From an uncultured Lachnospiraceae bacterium (GTDB lineage: Bacteria; Bacillota; Clostridia; Lachnospirales; Lachnospiraceae): DNA of 64,000 nucleotides. Positions 1 through 8,965 of this stretch are shown one piece after another. Position 1 is the stretch's first letter, and every line of letters begins with the position of its first letter. The position numbers were made by a program, and so were the translations under genes. The notes under the pieces were generated by a model. It searched no databases and was not told the origin of the DNA. It saw only the letters and a program-made list of their open reading frames with translations. Location of the stretch: contig CALWSG010000018.1 in NCBI GenBank assembly GCA_944384155.1, positions 1-64,000 on the forward strand, read 5' to 3'.

Positions 1-4
1 ACTA

Positions 5-38
5 ATTGTACATTCTTATATAATATTTTTTGTACAAT
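5..38. repeat. Inverted repeat at the left edge
   Basis: ATTGTACA (5-12) and TGTACAAT (31-38) are perfect inverted arms around an AT-only centre that includes a TATAAT-like string. It could be an operator around a promoter of a lost gene. It lies in the unrelated sequence joined to the recombinase remnant. No function can be assigned. Confidence 0.4.
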
Positions 39-56
39 AGGTCTTGACATTTTATA

Positions 57-1223
57 CCGCTGTGTACCAATCCACCTTATGGCTATAAGAAAGATCCGGA
101 GGACAAGACGCACTGGATGGTGGATGAAGATGCAGCTGGTGTGGTTAGGGAGAATTTCAGACTCTGTATGAACGGCTATGGCCCGACACAGATTGCCAAG
201 GAACTGCGTAAGCGAAAGATTGAAACTCCTGCGGAATACGGCAAACGAATGGGTGTGAATGTTCCTGCTGCGGCATATCGTGAGAACGATGACCCGTACC
301 GATGGACAACCTCCACTGTGGTACATATTCTGGAAAGACAGGAATACCTCGGTCGCACAGTCAATTTTAAGACTTATCGCAAGTCCTACAAGCTGAAAAA
401 GCAGATGAAAAATGACCCGTCGGAATGGCAGATTTTTGAAGATACCCACGAAGCCATTATTGATAAGGAAACCTTCGACATCGTTCAGCGTATTCGAGAT
501 GGCAGACGCAGGGTAACACCGATGGGTGAAATGCCGATTATTTCCGGCATGGTCTACTGTGCCGACTGTGGTCAGAAACTGTATCAAGTAAGGTCGAGGG
601 ACTGGGAACACGATAAGGAACATTTTGTATGTGCCACCTATCGTAAAAAAGGCAAGCACGAATGCCCATCCCACCACATTCGAAATGTGGTCATAGAACA
701 GCTTCTATTGGCAGACCTTCAGCAGGTCACAGCCTTTGCAAGGGAGCATGAATCAGAATTTGTGGAAATGGTAACCAAGAGCAAAACACGAGAAATTGAC
801 CGCAGTCTGCGTGAATGCCGCAAGGAATACGAACAGGCAAGGGCAAGAATATCCAAACTGGATACCATTGTGCAGCGTTTGTACGAGGACAACATCGAAG
901 GCAAAATCAGTGATGAGCGTTTTGCCAAAATGACCGCCACCTACGATGCCGCGCAGAAACAGCTTGAAAGCCGTGTGGCTGAATTGCAGGATTTCCTTGA
1001 TGAGGCAAAAGAAAAATCCCTTAACACCGAATACTTCCTGTCATTGGTAAGGAAATACACGGATATTAAGGAATTGGATGCCGAGATTATTCGAGAGTTC
1101 GTGGAACGCATTATTGTGTTTCAAGCCGAAAAGGTGGACGGTCATAGGCAGCAGCGTATCCAGATCGTTTACAACTACATCGGTGCCTTGGATACCCCAA
1201 GCAAAACAGAAAAAACGGCATAG
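57..1223 (+). pseudogene. Large serine recombinase, N-terminally truncated
   Basis: C-terminal two thirds of a large serine recombinase, the enzyme type that integrates and excises conjugative elements and phages. Recognisable family sequence starts at codon 57 (P-L-C-T-N-P-P-Y-G-Y), well upstream of the first ATG at 117. An in-frame stop lies at 45-47, so the catalytic resolvase domain with the active serine is absent. What remains is the recombinase DNA-binding domain, a zinc ribbon with YCADCG near 540-600 and the second Cys pair before the SHHIR motif, a coiled coil, and a C-terminal DUF4368-like segment. A GGAGG at 98-102 is 14 nt from ATG 117, too far to be a convincing start signal. 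The gene is visibly richer in GC than its neighbours, which points to horizontal transfer. Probably a non-catalytic relic of an excised or rearranged element. Confidence 0.82.
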
Positions 1224-1254
1224 CCGGAATTCAATCCAACTATGCCGAATTTTT
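1211..1254. terminator. Bidirectional terminator after the recombinase
   Basis: Perfect 8-bp stem CGGCATAG (1216-1223) / CTATGCCG (1240-1247). It is followed by a T-run on the plus strand (1250-1254) and by six T on the minus strand (A-run 1210-1215), so it can stop both the recombinase and the convergent ABC gene. A second small hairpin, AAGGGAT/ATCCCTT, lies at 1257-1273. Confidence 0.7.
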
Positions 1255-1301
1255 CAAAGGGATAAAATCCCTTAGTCGCACCCACTTTAGGGCGGCATTT
1301 T

Positions 1302-3098
1302 TTAATTATAAGCAAGGTCATACAGCTCTCTGTATATTCCTCCGTTTTCCATAAGCTCTCTGTGGGTTCCCTGCTCCGCTATTCCATCTTCAGTAAGCAC
1401 AAGAATTTTTTCAGCATTTTTTATTGTTGAAAGTCTGTGTGCTATAACAAAGGTTGTCCTGTTCTTCGCCAGCTTTTCCAGGGAATCCTGAACTATCTTT
1501 TCGCTTTCGTTGTCAAGGGCAGAGGTTGCCTCGTCAAATATTAATATTGGAGAATCCTTTAAAAAAACTCTCGCTATTGATATTCTCTGCTTCTGTCCCC
1601 CGGACAGCTTCACACCCCTTTGCCCTATATTAGTGTTATATCCATCGGGGAGTTCCGTTATAAATTCATGGGCACCTGCTTTTTTCGATGCCTCTATAAT
1701 TTCCCCGTCTGTGGCATCAGGTCTGCCGTATCTTATATTGTCTATAATGGTTCCTGCAAAAAGATATACCTCCTGCTGTATAACACCTATGCTTTGTCTC
1801 AGCTTACTAAGCTTAATATCCCTTACATCAACACCATCTATCTTTACAGCGCCCTCCGTTACATCATAAAATCTCGGCATAAGACTTAAAAGCGTTGTTT
1901 TTCCCACTCCTGAGGTGCCGACAAGAGCAATATACTCCCCTGCCTTAATATTAAGATTTACATTTTTAAACACATAAGGCAAATCTTTATCATATCTGAA
2001 GCTTACATTTTCATATGTTATATTTCCCTTTATATCAATATCAGTTACAGGATTGTCCTTATCCTTTATATCAGGCTCTATAGCTAATATTTCCAAAAAT
2101 CTCTCATATCCCGTTATTCCGTTTTGGAACTGTTCCGTAAAGTTTATAAGCTGCTTTACAGGTGCTGTAAAGTTACTAATATAAAGCATAAATGTAATGA
2201 GATCTGTTGCCGATAGTCCATCACTGTTCATAAGAACAGCGCCTGTACCTATTACTACCACCGTTATCATTGTAATAAAAGCATTAAGCCCTGAATTATA
2301 CTGTCCCATACATGTGTAGCTGTCATTCTTGCTTTTTAAAAAGTTCATATTTCCCTCATGAAACTTTTTCATTTCAGCTTCTTCATTTGCAAAGGATTTT
2401 ACCACACGTATGCCTGCCAGATTATCCTCAATATTTGCGTTTATATCTGCTATTCTGGCACGATTTCTCTTAAAGGCACGCTTCATTCTTCTGTTAAATA
2501 CAAAGGCATACACAAACATAACCGGAATAACCGCAAATGCTGCCAGTGCCAGCTTTGCATTAATAAACATAAGTATTATAAAGGAGCCTGCCAGCTTTAT
2601 TACTGAAATTACCACATCCTCGGGTCCATGATGCAAAAGCTCTGTTATTTCAAACAAATCGTTGGTTATACGGCTCATAAGCTGTCCTACCTTCTGATTA
2701 TCATAATATGAGAATGACAGCTTCTGAAAATGACCGAATATTTCATTTCTCATGCCAAATTCTATTTTTGCACCCATCATATGACCGTAATATCCTATAA
2801 AGTAATTGCTGTAGCACTCAACAGCTACAAGAAATATCATTATAAGAACAAGTGCTGCTACAGAACGGAGCATAACACTTCTCTCCTGATATATGACAGT
2901 TCCTGTTATATGCCTTACTATAAGAGGCAGTATCAGAGATACTGCTGCACCTAAAAACGCAAAAAACATATCTGCAAAAAATAATCCCTTATATGGCTTA
3001 TAATAGGCTGCCAGCTTTTTCCACTTATGCTCAGGCGGTATATCATTTGGTTTATAATTAATATTCTTAAGTACGTTCAATTTTAATCCAACCTCCAT
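1302..3098 (-). CDS. ABC exporter half-transporter (permease fused to ATPase)
   Basis: MsbA/BmrA-type exporter that works as a homo- or heterodimer in the membrane; substrate unknown. Six membrane segments fill roughly residues 35-310. The nucleotide-binding domain shows Walker A GTSGVGKTT, signature LSGGQKQR, Walker B ILIFDEATSALD and the H-loop AHRLS. It overlaps the upstream peptidase gene by 16 nt, so the two are co-transcribed. The ATG at 3098 has AAAGG upstream, but a GGAGG lying just inside it could instead serve a TTG at 3080, right after the peptidase stop, giving a protein six residues shorter. No partner half-transporter is adjacent. Confidence 0.88.
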   Translation of the reverse strand: MEVGLKLNVLKNINYKPNDIPPEHKWKKLAAYYKPYKGLFFADMFFAFLGAAVSLILPLIVRHITGTVIYQERSVMLRSVAALVLIMIFLVAVECYSNYFIGYYGHMMGAKIEFGMRNEIFGHFQKLSFSYYDNQKVGQLMSRITNDLFEITELLHHGPEDVVISVIKLAGSFIILMFINAKLALAAFAVIPVMFVYAFVFNRRMKRAFKRNRARIADINANIEDNLAGIRVVKSFANEEAEMKKFHEGNMNFLKSKNDSYTCMGQYNSGLNAFITMITVVVIGTGAVLMNSDGLSATDLITFMLYISNFTAPVKQLINFTEQFQNGITGYERFLEILAIEPDIKDKDNPVTDIDIKGNITYENVSFRYDKDLPYVFKNVNLNIKAGEYIALVGTSGVGKTTLLSLMPRFYDVTEGAVKIDGVDVRDIKLSKLRQSIGVIQQEVYLFAGTIIDNIRYGRPDATDGEIIEASKKAGAHEFITELPDGYNTNIGQRGVKLSGGQKQRISIARVFLKDSPILIFDEATSALDNESEKIVQDSLEKLAKNRTTFVIAHRLSTIKNAEKILVLTEDGIAEQGTHRELMENGGIYRELYDLAYN

Positions 3099-3871
3099 AT
3101 ATCCTTTATTTCGTTGTATGCATCTTTTTGCTCATATGGCTCTAATGGGAACTCTGCATCACCGGAGACAGTTTCAACTGTAAGTGCAGGCTTTTTATAC
3201 ATTTCGGAGAAATAATGAACCGTATTTCCGCCTCCGTCGCCTGTTTCCATTTCCCTGAATGGCTCTGCTATAGTATACCCTGTCAGCTTTGATATTTTAC
3301 CTGCAATTTTTAACTGCTTCCTGTTATATTCTTCATCCATGGCACTTCTGTAATAATATATTTCCTTTCCCCTGCTGTGAAAGTCAATATACATATCTGT
3401 TTTATACTGGTTAAAAAATCTCACAAGAGCCATTGTTTCCGGTTCACTTAAAGCCTTATCTCCTATAAACTTTTTCTTCCACGTAACAGAAGGAAAATTC
3501 CTGTTAATGTCTACTCCCCTTCCGTTTCCCTTCCACATTCTGTATCCCCTCTCCATGGCAGTTACATATCCGTCAGGGTTAAGCAGAGGGATGACATATA
3601 GGGTGTTTTCCCTCCAGTATTCCTCCCTATAGCTGCAGCAATCCTCTATAATTTTAAGCATAATAACGGGATTAATGCTTTCACGCCCATGAACCCCTGA
3701 CGAAAATGCAACTGAATTATTCCCCCTTCCTATGATAAACAGGGCTATATCCCTGTTTTCCCATGTCTTTCCTATATTTATTACCCTCATATTTTTATTA
3801 TATTTATCTTTTAGCATATTAACTGTACATATGTAATCACTGTATTTATATATTTTCCCAAACTCAATCAA
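3083..3871 (-). CDS. M14-family zinc carboxypeptidase
   Basis: Metallocarboxypeptidase of the M14 superfamily. Zinc ligands appear as HGRE (near residue 80) and the His in IDFHSRG (near 165). NPDGY and NRNFP are the usual substrate-pocket motifs, and the Glu of VETVSGD near 235 is the likely catalytic base. Similar bacterial enzymes often cut gamma-D-Glu-diaminopimelate bonds in peptidoglycan peptides, but the substrate here is inferred. No signal peptide is visible, so it is probably cytoplasmic. The start is TTG with an AGAGG 7 nt upstream. It overlaps the ABC exporter gene, which suggests a peptide-handling pair. Confidence 0.83.
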   Translation of the reverse strand: MIEFGKIYKYSDYICTVNMLKDKYNKNMRVINIGKTWENRDIALFIIGRGNNSVAFSSGVHGRESINPVIMLKIIEDCCSYREEYWRENTLYVIPLLNPDGYVTAMERGYRMWKGNGRGVDINRNFPSVTWKKKFIGDKALSEPETMALVRFFNQYKTDMYIDFHSRGKEIYYYRSAMDEEYNRKQLKIAGKISKLTGYTIAEPFREMETGDGGGNTVHYFSEMYKKPALTVETVSGDAEFPLEPYEQKDAYNEIKDIWRLD

Positions 3872-3939
3872 TATTACGCCTCTTTATGCTTTTTCCATAA
3901 TATAATATGAGGTCTTAAAATCACTTATTCTGACAATTA

Positions 3940-4683
3940 TTACTTGTCATTTATTTTTATTCCCTGCTCCCTTAAAAATTTAATATCCTTTTTATCAAGC
4001 TTTGCCCTTTCAAACAAATCAGGTCTTACATTATATGTTTTTAAAAGGGACTGATTTCTTCTCCATCTCTCTATATTTGCGTGATGGCCCGACAAAAGCA
4101 CTTCCGGCACTTTTTTATCCATAAATGTCTCAGGTCTTGTATACTGGGGATATTCAAGAAGATTCTGGTAAAAGCTCTCTGTCACTGCACTTTCCTCATT
4201 ATTTAAAACTCCCTTTACGTTTCTTGATATTGCATCAATCATAACCATGGCAGGAAGCTCTCCACCTGTTAACACATAATCTCCTATTGATACATTATCA
4301 GTTACTATCATTTCAAGAACTCTTTCGTCTATCCCCTCATAATGACCGCAGAGAAACACAATATTCTCTTCCTGTGCAAGGTTTACTGCCATTTCCTGAT
4401 TAAAGGTCTTGCCTGCCGGTGTCATAAAAATAACTCTTGGCTTTTTTTTAATTTTATTTTCTATATACTTATAACAGTCATACACAGGCTGTGCCTGCAT
4501 TACCATTCCCGCACCTCCTCCGTAGGGATAATCATCTACATGGTTATGCCTGTCAATCGTAAAATCTCTTATATTCACGGCATTAAGGCTTATTATTCCC
4601 TTGTCTATTGCCCTGCCTGTTATGCTTGTATTAAGTCCCGATATAATCATATCAGGAAATAAGGTCATTACGTAAAAATTCAT
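3940..4683 (-). CDS. trmD: tRNA (guanine37-N1)-methyltransferase TrmD
   Basis: SPOUT-class enzyme that methylates G37 next to the anticodon using SAM and prevents +1 frameshifting. The start [12 protein letters not shown], the GGGAGMVMQ loop, FLCGHYEGIDERV and the SIGDYVLTGGELP knot motif are all present, and the 247-residue length is normal. The start codon overlaps the rimM stop by one base (TAATG), indicating translational coupling. It is the last gene of the ylxM-ffh-rpsP-khpA-rimM-trmD operon. Confidence 0.97.
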   Translation of the reverse strand: MNFYVMTLFPDMIISGLNTSITGRAIDKGIISLNAVNIRDFTIDRHNHVDDYPYGGGAGMVMQAQPVYDCYKYIENKIKKKPRVIFMTPAGKTFNQEMAVNLAQEENIVFLCGHYEGIDERVLEMIVTDNVSIGDYVLTGGELPAMVMIDAISRNVKGVLNNEESAVTESFYQNLLEYPQYTRPETFMDKKVPEVLLSGHHANIERWRRNQSLLKTYNVRPDLFERAKLDKKDIKFLREQGIKINDK

Positions 4684-5195
4684 TATTCCATTAATCCCTC
4701 CAGTATATGCACCTTCATTTTCTTATCCTCAACATTAACCTCAAGTATACACTGGTCAATATTGGGAAGCAGCAGCTCCTTTCCGCTATCAAGTCTGATA
4801 ACGTATACATCATTTGCACCTGTCTGCATTACATCATACAATACTCCAAGCTTATCTCCATTCTCGTCATAGACCTCCATATCTATAAGGTCTGCTATAT
4901 AATATTCATTTTCCTCAAGAGGTACTGCATTTTCTCTTGTTACCAGAAGGTCCTTTCCCTTATACTTTTCTATATCATTAATATTATCTATCCCCTTAAA
5001 TTTCACTATAACCATATTTTTAAAATATTTTACTCCCTGTATCTTAAGATTAATATAATCCTTTCCCGTATCAAGGATAGCTTCTTTTAAATTATCAAAT
5101 CTATTTATATCATCAGTTGTAGGATAAACCTTTACCTCACCTTTTATTCCGTGAGTATTTGCTATAACTCCTACTCTTAAATAATTATTTTCCAT
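4683..5195 (-). CDS. rimM: Ribosome maturation factor RimM
   Basis: Assists maturation of the 30S head domain by binding near S19. The N-terminal RimM barrel ([19 protein letters not shown]) and C-terminal PRC barrel ([16 protein letters not shown] ... [13 protein letters not shown]) are intact. The ATG at 5195 is preferred because GAGG lies 6 nt upstream; a start seven codons earlier at 5216 is also open. Coupled by a one-base overlap to trmD. Confidence 0.95.
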   Translation of the reverse strand: MENNYLRVGVIANTHGIKGEVKVYPTTDDINRFDNLKEAILDTGKDYINLKIQGVKYFKNMVIVKFKGIDNINDIEKYKGKDLLVTRENAVPLEENEYYIADLIDMEVYDENGDKLGVLYDVMQTGANDVYVIRLDSGKELLLPNIDQCILEVNVEDKKMKVHILEGLME

Positions 5196-5248
5196 ATATT
5201 TCCTCACTTCTGCCATGCTTTTCCCTAATCAGGCTTGTCATTCTCTCT

Positions 5249-5310
5249 TACATTAAATGCCACAATCATTGCAAATACTTAATGTATCTCACTGCAATAA
5301 ATTGTGGCAT
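5249..5310 (-). promoter_or_regulatory. Long hairpin with possible pseudoknot between khpA and rimM
   Basis: On the transcript, ATGCCACAAT (complement of 5301-5310) pairs with ATTGTGGCAT (complement of 5257-5266), 10 bp. This encloses ATTGCA/TGCAAT (5293-5298 with 5268-5273) and an apical ATAC/GTAT stem. The apical loop region (5279-5286) is also perfectly complementary over 8 nt to the sequence just 3' of the long stem (5249-5256), so a loop-tail pseudoknot or alternative fold is possible. No T-run follows, so it is not a simple terminator. It ends about 54 nt before the rimM start. Confidence 0.5.
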
Positions 5311-5316
5311 ATTTTG

Positions 5317-5547
5317 TCACTGTAAAATATCTACAATAACTTTCTTATCACTTTTTGACGCCGCTGCCTTAACAACGGCTCTGATGGCATTTGCAATTTT
5401 ACCCTGCTTGCCAATCACTTTCCCCATATCGCTGTCGGCAACCTTAAGTTCTATCAGCAGACCTTTCTCTGTTTCCCTCTCTGTCACAACAACCTGATCA
5501 GGATAGTCTACCAATTCCTTTGCGATAACTTCTACTAACTCTCTCAT
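5317..5547 (-). CDS. khpA: KH-domain RNA-binding protein KhpA (YlqC family)
   Basis: 76-residue single KH domain with the nucleic-acid loop GKVIGKQGKIANAIR (a GxxG core). In Firmicutes this family dimerises, often with KhpB/Jag, and binds RNA, affecting cell division and elongation. Its place between rpsP and rimM is the classic arrangement. Confidence 0.93.
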   Translation of the reverse strand: MRELVEVIAKELVDYPDQVVVTERETEKGLLIELKVADSDMGKVIGKQGKIANAIRAVVKAAASKSDKKVIVDILQ

Positions 5548-5576
5548 ACTTAAACCATACCTTTCATATTCAGGTA

Positions 5577-5822
5577 TTACTTCTCAATACCGGCCTGCTT
5601 TAACAGCTTAGCAACGATTTCTGTAGGCTGTGCACCGTTAGCTAACCACTTCTTTGCTAACTCCTCGTTGATTGTTACGGCACTTGGTTCAAGATTTGGG
5701 TCATAAGTACCGATTTCCTCGATGCACTTACCGTCTCTAGGAGCTCTTGAGTCTGCTACAACTATTCTATAGAAAGGAGCCTTCTTCTGTCCCATTCTTC
5801 TTAATCTCATTTTTACTGCCAT
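5577..5822 (-). CDS. rpsP: 30S ribosomal protein S16
   Basis: 81-residue S16 starting [14 protein letters not shown] and containing [14 protein letters not shown] and [10 protein letters not shown]. It binds 16S rRNA early in small-subunit assembly. The AAGGAGG ribosome site is strong and well spaced. Confidence 0.98.
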   Translation of the reverse strand: MAVKMRLRRMGQKKAPFYRIVVADSRAPRDGKCIEEIGTYDPNLEPSAVTINEELAKKWLANGAQPTEIVAKLLKQAGIEK

Positions 5823-5897
5823 TTTATTTTCACCTCCTTGAATTACTTACTTAAATTTATACAAACAGAAAATCTGTCTATACCGTTAATGTTCAAA

Positions 5898-7244
5898 CTA
5901 GAACGGAAGCTTAAATCTTCCAAGCTTTCCGCCCCGCTTTCCTCCCATCATGCCGCCCATCTGCTTCATCATTTTCTTGGACTGCTCAAACTGTTTAACT
6001 AATCTGTTTACCTCTGCAATGTCAACTCCCGCTCCCCTTGCAATACGGTTCTTTCTTGAAGTATTGAGCAGCCCCGGATTTGCTCTTTCCTTTGGAGTCA
6101 TAGAGTATATAATTGCCTCAACCCTTCCCATTGCTTTTTCGTCGGGAAGTACTGCTCCCTTAAGCTGATTGCCCATACCGGGAATCATGTTTAATATGTC
6201 TCCTATTCCACCCATTTTCTTTATCTGCTGCATACTTTCAAGATAGTCATCAAAGCCAAACTCAGCTTTTTTAAACTTTTTTTCCATTTCCTTTGCCTTA
6301 TCTGCATCTACTGCAGCCTCAGCCTTCTCTATAAGGGTAAGTACATCACCCATTCCCAGTATTCTGGATGCCATTCTTTCAGGGTAGAACTGCTCTAAAT
6401 CTCCCAGCTTTTCTCCCGTACCTGTAAATAATATAGGCTTTCCCGTTACGGCTCTTATGGATAGTGCCGCTCCGCCTCTTGTGTCTCCGTCAAGCTTTGT
6501 TATACATACGCCATCTATGCCGATTTTCTCGTCAAAAACCTTTGCTACGTTTACTGCTTCCTGACCTGTCATTGCATCTACTACAAGAAGCGTCTGGTAT
6601 ATATCAATGTTTTCTCTAAGCTCCATAAGCTCTGCCATCATGTCATCATCTATCTGAAGACGGCCTGCCGTATCTAAGATTACAACATTCATATCATTCT
6701 TTGCCGCATGCTCCATAGCTGCCTTGGCTATGTTCAAAGGCTTATTCCCGGTTCCCATGGAAAATACGGGAACTCCTGCCTTCTCACCGTTTACCTTAAG
6801 CTGCTCCACAGCGGCAGGTCTGTATATATCTCCTGCCACAAGAAGAGGTTTTCTTCCCTTTGACTTAAGCCTCAATGCAAGCTTTGCTGCAAGTGTTGTT
6901 TTACCTGCACCCTGAAGTCCCATCATCATAATAACTGTGATTTCATTGCCGGGCTTTAACTTAAGCTCTGTTGTCTCAGAGCCCATAAGAGAAACCATTT
7001 CTTCGTTTACTATTTTTATAACCATCTGTCCCGGAGTAAGGCTTGTCAAAACATCCTGACCTACTGCCCTTTCCTGGACGCTGCTTATAAACTGCTTTAC
7101 CACCTTAAAGTTTACATCAGCCTCCAAAAGTGCCATCTTAACTTCCTTAAGTGCCGACTTAACGTCAGCCTCCGTAAGTCTTCCTTTTCCTCTAAGGTTT
7201 TTAAATATATTTTGTAATTTATCGGATAAGCTTTCAAATGCCAT
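5898..7244 (-). CDS. ffh: Signal recognition particle GTPase Ffh
   Basis: SRP54 homologue that binds signal sequences on ribosomes and hands them to FtsY (also in this window). N-domain at residues 1-95; G-domain with GLQGAGKTT, DTAGR, TKLDGD and GTGEK; methionine-rich M-domain from about 300 with a Met/Gly/Lys-rich tail. The 448-residue length is normal. It follows its usual partner ylxM. Confidence 0.98.
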   Translation of the reverse strand: MAFESLSDKLQNIFKNLRGKGRLTEADVKSALKEVKMALLEADVNFKVVKQFISSVQERAVGQDVLTSLTPGQMVIKIVNEEMVSLMGSETTELKLKPGNEITVIMMMGLQGAGKTTLAAKLALRLKSKGRKPLLVAGDIYRPAAVEQLKVNGEKAGVPVFSMGTGNKPLNIAKAAMEHAAKNDMNVVILDTAGRLQIDDDMMAELMELRENIDIYQTLLVVDAMTGQEAVNVAKVFDEKIGIDGVCITKLDGDTRGGAALSIRAVTGKPILFTGTGEKLGDLEQFYPERMASRILGMGDVLTLIEKAEAAVDADKAKEMEKKFKKAEFGFDDYLESMQQIKKMGGIGDILNMIPGMGNQLKGAVLPDEKAMGRVEAIIYSMTPKERANPGLLNTSRKNRIARGAGVDIAEVNRLVKQFEQSKKMMKQMGGMMGGKRGGKLGRFKLPF

Positions 7245-7318
7245 GCCGATACCTCCTAATTCTTTATGCTTGCACCCTTATTCCATACACAAAATGTATG
7301 CCTTAAATTTACAATATT

Positions 7319-7660
7319 TTATAATTCCGTAAGCCTTGCAGATATATCCTTTATATCCTTTATTACCTTCTCATCATATCCTTTGCCAAACTCATCTGTA
7401 AGGCTTCTTATTCTTCCTGCCAGTTTTTTTGTCTCATTGAACTTTTCCACAAGATGCAGCTTTTCCTCATATTCCTCCAAGGCTTTGCTGCATCTCTTGA
7501 TAAGATCATGAACACTCTGTCTGCTTATTCCCCGTTCTTCAGCTATTTCGCTGATACCTATGTTGTTATATACATAATCTTCATAGATACTTTTCTGATG
7601 CCTGTTTAAAAGCTCTCCGTAAAAATCATATAAAAGTGCCTGCATCACTATTTTTTCCAT
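7319..7660 (-). CDS. ylxM: YlxM/p13-like SRP-associated helix-turn-helix protein
   Basis: 113-residue YlxM family protein with a sigma-70 region-4-like helix-turn-helix (ISEIAEERGISRQSVHDLIKR, residues about 35-55) and a coiled C-terminus. Members lie immediately upstream of ffh and in streptococci modulate SRP GTPase activity. It is the first gene of the operon, directly behind the promoter at 7716-7744. Confidence 0.93.
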   Translation of the reverse strand: MEKIVMQALLYDFYGELLNRHQKSIYEDYVYNNIGISEIAEERGISRQSVHDLIKRCSKALEEYEEKLHLVEKFNETKKLAGRIRSLTDEFGKGYDEKVIKDIKDISARLTEL

Positions 7661-7715
7661 AGCTGTCTCTCCGTTTCATTAACATTTTCTCAAGAAGAAA
7701 GTAAGCACAGGTTGT

Positions 7716-7744
7716 ATAATACACTATTAAAAAGACCTTGTCAA
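7716..7744 (-). promoter_or_regulatory. Promoter of the ylxM-ffh-trmD operon
   Basis: Minus-strand TTGACA (complement of 7739-7744), exactly 17 nt, then TATTAT (complement of 7716-7721). The -35 hexamer lies inside the 3' arm of the upstream terminator hairpin, so one sequence serves both functions. Confidence 0.7.
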
Positions 7745-7767
7745 GTGTTTTTTCTTGACAAGGTCTT
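7732..7767 (-). terminator. Terminator after the sigma/anti-sigma pair
   Basis: 14-bp perfect stem AAGACCTTGTCAAG (7732-7745) / CTTGACAAGGTCTT (7754-7767) with an 8-nt loop. On the minus strand the stem ends in TCTT followed by TTT. It closes the transcript ending at 7784. Confidence 0.85.
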
Positions 7768-7783
7768 ATGAAATATAAAAATA

Positions 7784-8965
7784 TTAAGAGCTGCTTTCTG
7801 AACAGCTTATGGGAATCAGAATGCTTTTAACAGTATCATCCCCGGAGTACTCTATCTCCACTCCTACAGTATCTTGGTCACTGTAATAGCAATATTTTAC
7901 ATATGCCTTTACTCCCTCTTCATCATGATATATTATCAGGCTGTCAGGATTTCCCTCTCCTAGGATTTCCTTAACCTGATTATATGTCATTCCCTCTTTT
8001 ATCTTATCTGTATCTGAAACTTCAAAGCTTCCCCTTTTTATGCTTTCCCCCTGACTTATATCAATTTGCAGCATTTTACTCCATTCTTTGCCGGATGTCT
8101 TTTTAAATATTATATGGGCACCCTCAAAATCACATGTTATTATCTCCTCTCCATCATTTTCTGTTTTTATCTTCTCCCAAAGTTCATACGTATTATATAT
8201 ATCATCTGCCGATGAATCTGTAGGAATCCTTAAAAATGTTTCAATATAGCTGTAAGTAATATTGTCTCTGTCCATTATAACAGGATAATCAGCAGTCTGT
8301 GGGATTTTTGAGCCGCACAGTATAACTCTGTCTGCAAATAACTGACACGGATATGTCTCTAATACTATACCGTCAAAATCAACATATACCCACATATTTG
8401 AATAATAATCCAGGTTTAATATATCTTCTGAATCTGCCTCTATGAAATTATTATTCAATATGTCGCCTTTCCCCACATATATCACAGTATCAATGCCATT
8501 CCGTGATTCATACTCCTTAATTCTTTCCTTGCCCGTATATAATATATACTCACCTGTCTTATCATTATATTCTGCCTCATATACATAGCGATATGAGTCA
8601 CTATCAGTCTTCCATGCTCCTGTTTCATCCTCTTTCATAGAAATGCTTTCTTCCGTAATATTCTCTTTGGAAGAAACACTATAAATTCCTTCTGTCAAAG
8701 CCATACTGCTCTCCTTCTCAGGCTTATTAACAAATATAATACTTCCTATGACAAGACATATTGCCGCTGCTCCCCCAAGAAACATTAAAGCACGTTTTCC
8801 CATATGCCTCTTAACGGCAGGCTTTATCTCATGTGCATTTTCTTTATTTCCTGCATTTTGATTCTCTTTTTTGTACTCCATAACATTTTTTAGTATATCC
8901 TCTGCTTTATTATCACTCATTTTAATTTTGTGAAATACATCTTTTATCATGTCCTCACGCCTCAT
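7784..8965 (-). CDS. Membrane-anchored anti-sigma-like protein
   Basis: Single-pass protein encoded with an ECF sigma factor. Residues 1-50 are a charged cytoplasmic segment suited to holding the sigma factor. One membrane helix (ALMFLGGAAAICLVIGSII) lies near 60-80, and an external domain of about 310 residues follows, whose C-terminal part contains MTYNQVKEILGEG, reminiscent of SmpA/BamE-like repeats. The start is the ATG at 8965, 8 nt after GGAGG; a GTG three codons upstream is less likely. It overlaps the sigma gene by 11 nt. The role as anti-sigma factor is inferred from context; no zinc-binding anti-sigma motif is visible. Confidence 0.7.
   Translation of the reverse strand: MRREDMIKDVFHKIKMSDNKAEDILKNVMEYKKENQNAGNKENAHEIKPAVKRHMGKRALMFLGGAAAICLVIGSIIFVNKPEKESSMALTEGIYSVSSKENITEESISMKEDETGAWKTDSDSYRYVYEAEYNDKTGEYILYTGKERIKEYESRNGIDTVIYVGKGDILNNNFIEADSEDILNLDYYSNMWVYVDFDGIVLETYPCQLFADRVILCGSKIPQTADYPVIMDRDNITYSYIETFLRIPTDSSADDIYNTYELWEKIKTENDGEEIITCDFEGAHIIFKKTSGKEWSKMLQIDISQGESIKRGSFEVSDTDKIKEGMTYNQVKEILGEGNPDSLIIYHDEEGVKAYVKYCYYSDQDTVGVEIEYSGDDTVKSILIPISCSESSS

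Noticed and set aside
117..1223. Recombinase as an intact gene starting at ATG 117
   Set aside because: Family sequence continues upstream to codon 57, and GGAGG is 14 nt from the ATG; the catalytic domain is missing.
1224..1300. Attachment site of the recombinase element
   Set aside because: No direct repeat partner can be seen inside the window, so no att site is claimed.
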